A stretch of DNA of 32,403 nucleotides from Myxococcota bacterium (lineage in GTDB: Bacteria; Myxococcota_A; UBA9160; UBA6930), in NCBI GenBank assembly GCA_020027245.1, contig JAHRAN010000041.1, forward strand, positions 1-32,403, given 5' to 3'. Of this stretch, positions 27,823 through 32,403 are shown piece by piece (the stretch's first letter is position 1; each line of letters opens with the position of its first letter). The position numbers and the translations under genes were made by a program. Below the pieces are notes generated by a model. The model was not told the DNA's origin, did not search any database, and saw nothing but the letters and a program-made list of their open reading frames with translations.

Positions 27823-28799
27823 TGGCGCGGCGTCGCAAACGCGAAGTGGAGCCCATGGGGCTCGCCTTTCTGGATGTGGTCTGCTGCGGCTTCGGCGCGG
27901 TGCTGCTGCTGCTGGTCATCACCAAGGTTCATCAGCCGGTTGCTGTGGAGGCGAGCCAGCTTGCGTTTGCGCAGCGCATCGAAGACGCCGAGCAGAAGCG
28001 TCTCGAAGCGGCGCAGCGTTCCATCGAGACGGAGCAGCGCATCAATGAACTGGCGTCGGAACTCGAGCAGGAGGACGCCGAGTTCGAGCGCTTGCGCGCG
28101 CAGGTCGAGGCGCTTTCGCGCGCGCGCGAGCAGAACGAGCAGCGCGCGAGCGTTCAGCAGAGCATTGAGCAGCGTCTGAAGATTGCGCAGCAGGAGTTGA
28201 GCCGGGAGATGCAGCGCCTCGCCCTGCGCGATTCGGGCAAGGTGATCGGCGGCGTCCCGGTGGACAGCGAGTACATTATTTTCATCATTGATACCTCCGG
28301 CAGCATGCAGCACTACAACTGGAACCGGGTGCTCGAAAAAGTGGAGCAGACGCTGGACGCCTATCCGACGGTGAAAGGCATTCAGGTGATGAACGACATG
28401 GGGCGTTACCTGTTCTCGGGTTACGCCCGGGAGTGGATTCCCGACACGCCCTCGCGCCGCAAGGTGATTCTGAGCCGCATGCGGCGCTGGCGCGCGTTCA
28501 GCAACAGCAGCCCCGCCGAGGGTGTGGCCGAGGCGATCCGCACCTTCTACGCGCCCGACAAACGCATCAGCCTGTATGTGTTTGGCGACGAGTTCAGCGG
28601 CGGATCCATCGCCTCCGTGGTGCGGCAGATTGACCGCATCAACCTCGAGGATGAAGAAGGGCGGCGCCGGGTGCGCATCCACGGCATCGGTTTTCCGATT
28701 CCGGTCGAGGAAGGGCAACCGACGAGCGAGCGCTTCGCCGCGCTGATGCGCGAGCTGTGTCAGCGCAACGGCGGAACCTTCGTCGCGATTGCGAACTGA
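27822..28799 (+). CDS. Second VWA-domain protein with N-terminal TM and coiled coil (cluster gene 9)
   Basis: MARRRKREVEPMGLAFLDVVCCGFGAVLLLLVITKV; coiled coil; EYIIFIIDTSGSMQHYNW; SLYVFGDEFSGGS. ATG overlaps upstream TGA. Confidence 0.9.
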   Translation: MARRRKREVEPMGLAFLDVVCCGFGAVLLLLVITKVHQPVAVEASQLAFAQRIEDAEQKRLEAAQRSIETEQRINELASELEQEDAEFERLRAQVEALSRAREQNEQRASVQQSIEQRLKIAQQELSREMQRLALRDSGKVIGGVPVDSEYIIFIIDTSGSMQHYNWNRVLEKVEQTLDAYPTVKGIQVMNDMGRYLFSGYAREWIPDTPSRRKVILSRMRRWRAFSNSSPAEGVAEAIRTFYAPDKRISLYVFGDEFSGGSIASVVRQIDRINLEDEEGRRRVRIHGIGFPIPVEEGQPTSERFAALMRELCQRNGGTFVAIAN

Positions 28800-28811
28800 G
28801 GCGGCGGCGGC

Positions 28812-29897
28812 TTATCCGCTCTCCCGACGGTGGCAGAGCGCCTGCCGCGCCCGGCCGCGCTCGAGGGCGAGTTGGATCAGCCGGTCGAGCAGCGCGGGGT
28901 AATCGAGCCCGCTGGCCTTCCAGAGCCGCGGGTACATGCTCACTTCGGTGAAGCCGGGCAGGCTGTTCACTTCGTTCAGGTAAATGTTTCCGCTGCCGCG
29001 TTCGACGAAGAAGTCCACGCGCGCAAGCCCCGCGCCCTCGAGCGCGACGAATGCCTCGAGCGCGAGTTGCTGAAGGCGCCGCGTCGTCGCCGCGTCGAGT
29101 TCGGCGGGCGCGTGCAGCTCGGTCGAGTCATCGGCATACTTTGCCTCAAAGTGGTACCACTCGGCATGCGGGATGATCTCGCCGGGCGCCGATGCTTCGG
29201 GCGCGTCGTTACCGAGCACGGCGACTTCGATTTCGCGCGCGTCCACGGCCTTTTCGACGAGCAGCTTCGTGTCGTAGCGCGCGGCTTCGCGCAGCTTCGG
29301 CAACAACTCCTGCGCCTGCTTCACCTTCGCAATGCCGACGGAGGAACCCGAGTTGGCCGGCTTCACAAAGGCCGGCAGGCCGATCTCTTTCAGCGCGCGC
29401 GCGACGCAGGCCTTCGCATCCGCTTCCAGTTCATGCGCGCGCAGCACAAGCCACGGCGCCACCGGGATGCCCTCGGCGCGCAGCAGGCGCTTGGCCACAT
29501 CCTTGTCCATCTGCAGCGCCGAGCCGAGGATGCCCGCGCCCACGTAGGGCAGGCCGGCCAGTTCGAGGAAGCCCTGCAGCGCGCCGTCCTCGCCGCCCCG
29601 GCCGTGAACGATGGGCAGGATCACTTCGAGTTCGGCGGCGACCTGGCCGCCTTCGACCGTGCGCAGCGTGTGTGCGCCGGGCGTCGCCGGCAGCGTCACC
29701 TCCTCGCCCTGCGACACGGTCTCGGGCAGCATGTCGGGCGTGCCGAGATGCCAGCGCCCGTCCTGAGCGATGGCGATCAGCGTCACCTCGTAGCGCGCCG
29801 GGTCGAGCGCGCGCAGCACACCGCTGGCCGACGCGATGGAAATTTCGTGCTCCACCGAGCGCCCGCCGAACACGATGCCAACCCGCAGCCTGCCCAC
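28812..29897 (-). CDS. ddl: D-alanine--D-alanine ligase
   Basis: RVGIVFGGRSVEHEISIASASGV, ILPIVHGRGGEDGALQGFLELAGLPYVGAGILGSALQMDKDVAKRLL, YLNEVNSLPGFTEVSMYPRLW. GTG start at 29897. Confidence 0.95.
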   Translation of the reverse strand: MGRLRVGIVFGGRSVEHEISIASASGVLRALDPARYEVTLIAIAQDGRWHLGTPDMLPETVSQGEEVTLPATPGAHTLRTVEGGQVAAELEVILPIVHGRGGEDGALQGFLELAGLPYVGAGILGSALQMDKDVAKRLLRAEGIPVAPWLVLRAHELEADAKACVARALKEIGLPAFVKPANSGSSVGIAKVKQAQELLPKLREAARYDTKLLVEKAVDAREIEVAVLGNDAPEASAPGEIIPHAEWYHFEAKYADDSTELHAPAELDAATTRRLQQLALEAFVALEGAGLARVDFFVERGSGNIYLNEVNSLPGFTEVSMYPRLWKASGLDYPALLDRLIQLALERGRARQALCHRRESG

Positions 29898-30190
29898 CGG
29901 CTCACCCCCTGAACAATCAACCTGACAAAATAGCAACCGAACCCGGTCTGACGCCGGTCGCCGGGGCGACCGTGGCGCAGGATTGCCGGGCTGGCCGGTG
30001 TGCGCGCTGGCGCCGGGTTCAAGGCGGTCACCCGGGCGCAGGCGCTGCGGGCCGCACAGGTCGAAGACCACCGCGTGGGGCGCGCCTTTTGTACCCCGTT
30101 GTTGTATCGTCTGCTTCACGGCGCTGCGCGCATCTTTGCGGCGCCGGTTGATTCCCGCGAGCGCAGGCACAGCAGACAGGGCATCCAGGC

Positions 30191-30631
30191 ATGTTCAACT
30201 TTTTCAACAAGATCTGGCTGCGCCTGACGCGCCACCGCACCTTTATCAAGTTCGCCCTGACCGGCATCTGCGGGGTGGTCGTCAATCTCGGCTCCTTCCA
30301 GATCCTGCTCGGCATGGGCGTGCATAAGCTGCTGGCTTCGCCGGTCGCCATCGAGTTGTCCGTCATCTCCAACTTTCTCATCAACAATTACTGGACCTTC
30401 GCCGACCGTGCTCTGGCCGGGCGCAATCGCGTGCGGGGAGTGAAGTTCAATCTGGTCTCGCTGCTGACGCTGGCGCTGAGCTACGGCACCTTTGTCGCGC
30501 TTTCCATCCTGCACCCGGAGGCCAACCCGCTGCTGCTGCAAGGCTGTGGCGTCGTGCCGACCGCGCTGCTCAGCTATTTTGTCAACTCCAATTGGACATT
30601 TCGCGAAGTGAAGCCGCGCGGTTCGGGGTGA
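30191..30631 (+). CDS. GtrA-family membrane protein
   Basis: FIKFALTGICGVVVNLGSFQILLGMG; SVISNFLINNYWTFADR; ALLSYFVNSNWTFRE: four-TM GtrA pattern. Confidence 0.9.
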   Translation: MFNFFNKIWLRLTRHRTFIKFALTGICGVVVNLGSFQILLGMGVHKLLASPVAIELSVISNFLINNYWTFADRALAGRNRVRGVKFNLVSLLTLALSYGTFVALSILHPEANPLLLQGCGVVPTALLSYFVNSNWTFREVKPRGSG

Positions 30632-30634
30632 GCC

Positions 30635-32403
30635 CTACGGCTCGACACTCCGCAGCACCCGCTCGCGGTTGGCGCGCGCGTCGGTCAGCGACGGATCCAA
30701 CGCAAGCGCGCGGTCAATGCTTCGCAGCGCCTCGTCGAACCGTTTCAAGCCGGCCAGCGCGACGCCCTTGCCGGAATGGTAACGCGCGTTGTCGGGTTGC
30801 AACTGGATCAAACTTTCAAACAACTTGAGCGCGTCATCGTGCCGCCGTTGTCGCAAGCGAAACGCGGCGAAGTGACCGAGGACATCGGTGTCGTCGGGCG
30901 CGATGGCGCGCGCGTCGGCAAAATGTTTTTCCGCGTCATCGTGCCGACCCAAGTCCGCCGCCGCCTTGCCCATGCCGAGGTGCGGCCAGAACCAATCGGG
31001 ACGCGCATCGGCGGCGGCGCGATACGACGCCAGCGCGTCGGCAAACCGGCCGGCGCGGTGATGTTCTTCGCCAAGTTCGTAATCTTTCGCGCCCGGCCGG
31101 TTCTGTTTCTCGTAGTCTGCGACCACCACCCGCCGCGTGTCGCGCGCTTGCTGCAACTGCGGATCCAGTTCAAGCGCGCGGTCAATACTGTTTAATGCGT
31201 CGTCGTGACGGCCGAGGTTAAACAACGCGACGCCCTTGCCGGAATAGTAGGTTGCCTTTTTGGGTTCCAGGCGGATGATTTTGTCAAACAACGCGAGCGC
31301 GTCGGCGTATTGTTGTTGTCCCAGCCGAAACTCCGCCAGTTTGCCGAGCGCGTCGGTGTCGTCGGGGTCGAGTTCCAGCGCGCGTTTGAACTGCGCTTCG
31401 GCGTCATCGGTGCGCCCCATTTTTTGAAACGCGATGCCGATGTTGACCGGCACGCTCGCCGAGTCCGGAATCTGTTCGGCGGCGGTCGCGTATTCGGCGA
31501 ACGCTTGGTCAAACTTTTCTTCGTCGCGCAGTCGGTTGCCCTGTTCCACGAACCATTGGCCATAGTTGTTGCGCGCGCCGCGCGCGTCGGGGTTGTGCGC
31601 GAGGATGTGCGCGAAGAACGCGCCGGCGTTTTGGTAGATGCCAACTTGCTGCCAAGTCAGCGCGGTCAGCGGCAACAACATCGCGAGCGCGGCGACGGCG
31701 ACGGTTGCGGTGCGCGACGCCGGCGGCAAACGGTGAATCAGTTGCACGACGACGGCGACGACGGCGGCGATGACCGCGCTTGAGGCGAGGTATTGATAGC
31801 GGTCGGCGACGAACGCGAACTGCATGTAGCCGTAATCCACGAAGCCCAGCACCGGCGACAACACCACCGCGAACACCGTCGCCGCGGCGAACGGCGCGCG
31901 GGTGATGCGACGGCGGGCGAACCACAACGCTGCCGCCAGCGCGCCGGCGGCGGCGAGGTAAATCCACGCGACAACATCGCCGACGCCGACGGTGAAGTGC
32001 GGATAAATCACCATCAACTTGTCGGGCCATAAAATTTTGCCGAGGTAAAACCACAACGCGCCGGCGGCGATCTGCGCGCGTTCAATTAATGTGTAGTCCA
32101 GCGGCGTGTCTTCCACGCTTTTGTAATACGACCAGTCGGCGAAGGAAATCCCAGCCGCCAGCAGCACGAACGGCAATACGCGCATCGTGTCGGCGGCGGT
32201 GACGCGAGCGTGCCGCCACCAATGCCAGAGCAACAACGCCGCCGGCAGCATCACCACGGTGGACTTGCTGAACATCCCGGCGACGAACAACGCCAGCGCG
32301 ATGAAGTAATCGCGTCGGCGACGGTGGTCATTGAAGCGAAGATACAACAACGCCGACGCGAAAAAAAACAACGCCGCCAGCACATCCTTGCGCGCGATGA
32401 CCC
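30635..32403 (-). CDS. Polytopic membrane protein with C-terminal TPR repeats (TMTC/PMT-glycosyltransferase-like; 5' end outside window)
   Basis: Multiple TM segments; MFSKSTVVMLPAALLLWHWWR; FYLGKILWPDKLMVIYP; TPRs such as ALELDPDDTDALGKLAEFRLGQQQYADALALFDKIIRLEP. Open frame continues to the window edge. Confidence 0.82.
   Translation of the reverse strand, partial: VIARKDVLAALFFFASALLYLRFNDHRRRRDYFIALALFVAGMFSKSTVVMLPAALLLWHWWRHARVTAADTMRVLPFVLLAAGISFADWSYYKSVEDTPLDYTLIERAQIAAGALWFYLGKILWPDKLMVIYPHFTVGVGDVVAWIYLAAAGALAAALWFARRRITRAPFAAATVFAVVLSPVLGFVDYGYMQFAFVADRYQYLASSAVIAAVVAVVVQLIHRLPPASRTATVAVAALAMLLPLTALTWQQVGIYQNAGAFFAHILAHNPDARGARNNYGQWFVEQGNRLRDEEKFDQAFAEYATAAEQIPDSASVPVNIGIAFQKMGRTDDAEAQFKRALELDPDDTDALGKLAEFRLGQQQYADALALFDKIIRLEPKKATYYSGKGVALFNLGRHDDALNSIDRALELDPQLQQARDTRRVVVADYEKQNRPGAKDYELGEEHHRAGRFADALASYRAAADARPDWFWPHLGMGKAAADLGRHDDAEKHFADARAIAPDDTDVLGHFAAFRLRQRRHDDALKLFESLIQLQPDNARYHSGKGVALAGLKRFDEALRSIDRALALDPSLTDARANRERVLRSVEP

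Overview
GC-rich bacterial (proteobacterium-like) chromosomal window. The first half is mostly housekeeping or metabolic: an MmeI-like restriction-modification (RM) protein running off the left edge, a membrane-anchored Fe-S aldo/keto reductase, an LLM flavin oxidoreductase, a MaoC-like protein, nadE, a cold-shock-domain protein, a permease, an acyl-CoA dehydrogenase, hflX, glmU, glmS and uvrD. After uvrD comes a tightly packed co-directional cluster (about 17571-28799): two lipoproteins, a TM/TPR protein, a large FHA-like/TM/PEGA/SUMF1-fold protein, a small exported protein, a MotA/TolQ/ExbB-type channel, a degenerate Hsp70/actin-like protein and two VWA proteins. Each VWA protein has one N-terminal TM with an ExbD/MotB-like Asp. 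This is the best candidate for an undescribed system: a putative proton-driven, envelope-spanning machine. Ddl, GtrA and a TPR membrane protein follow. Other notable observations: (i) an 11-bp poly-G/C tract inside the MmeI-like gene, a candidate phase-variation switch; (ii) a family of modular palindromic repeats (hairpin - CCCxxCC(T/C)GTTGACC - hairpin - TGCCGG) at five loci, two of them in frame inside protein-coding genes; (iii) two copies of a CCCTCAC...GTGAGGG-type palindromic element. All identifications come from reading motifs and translations; no database search was run.
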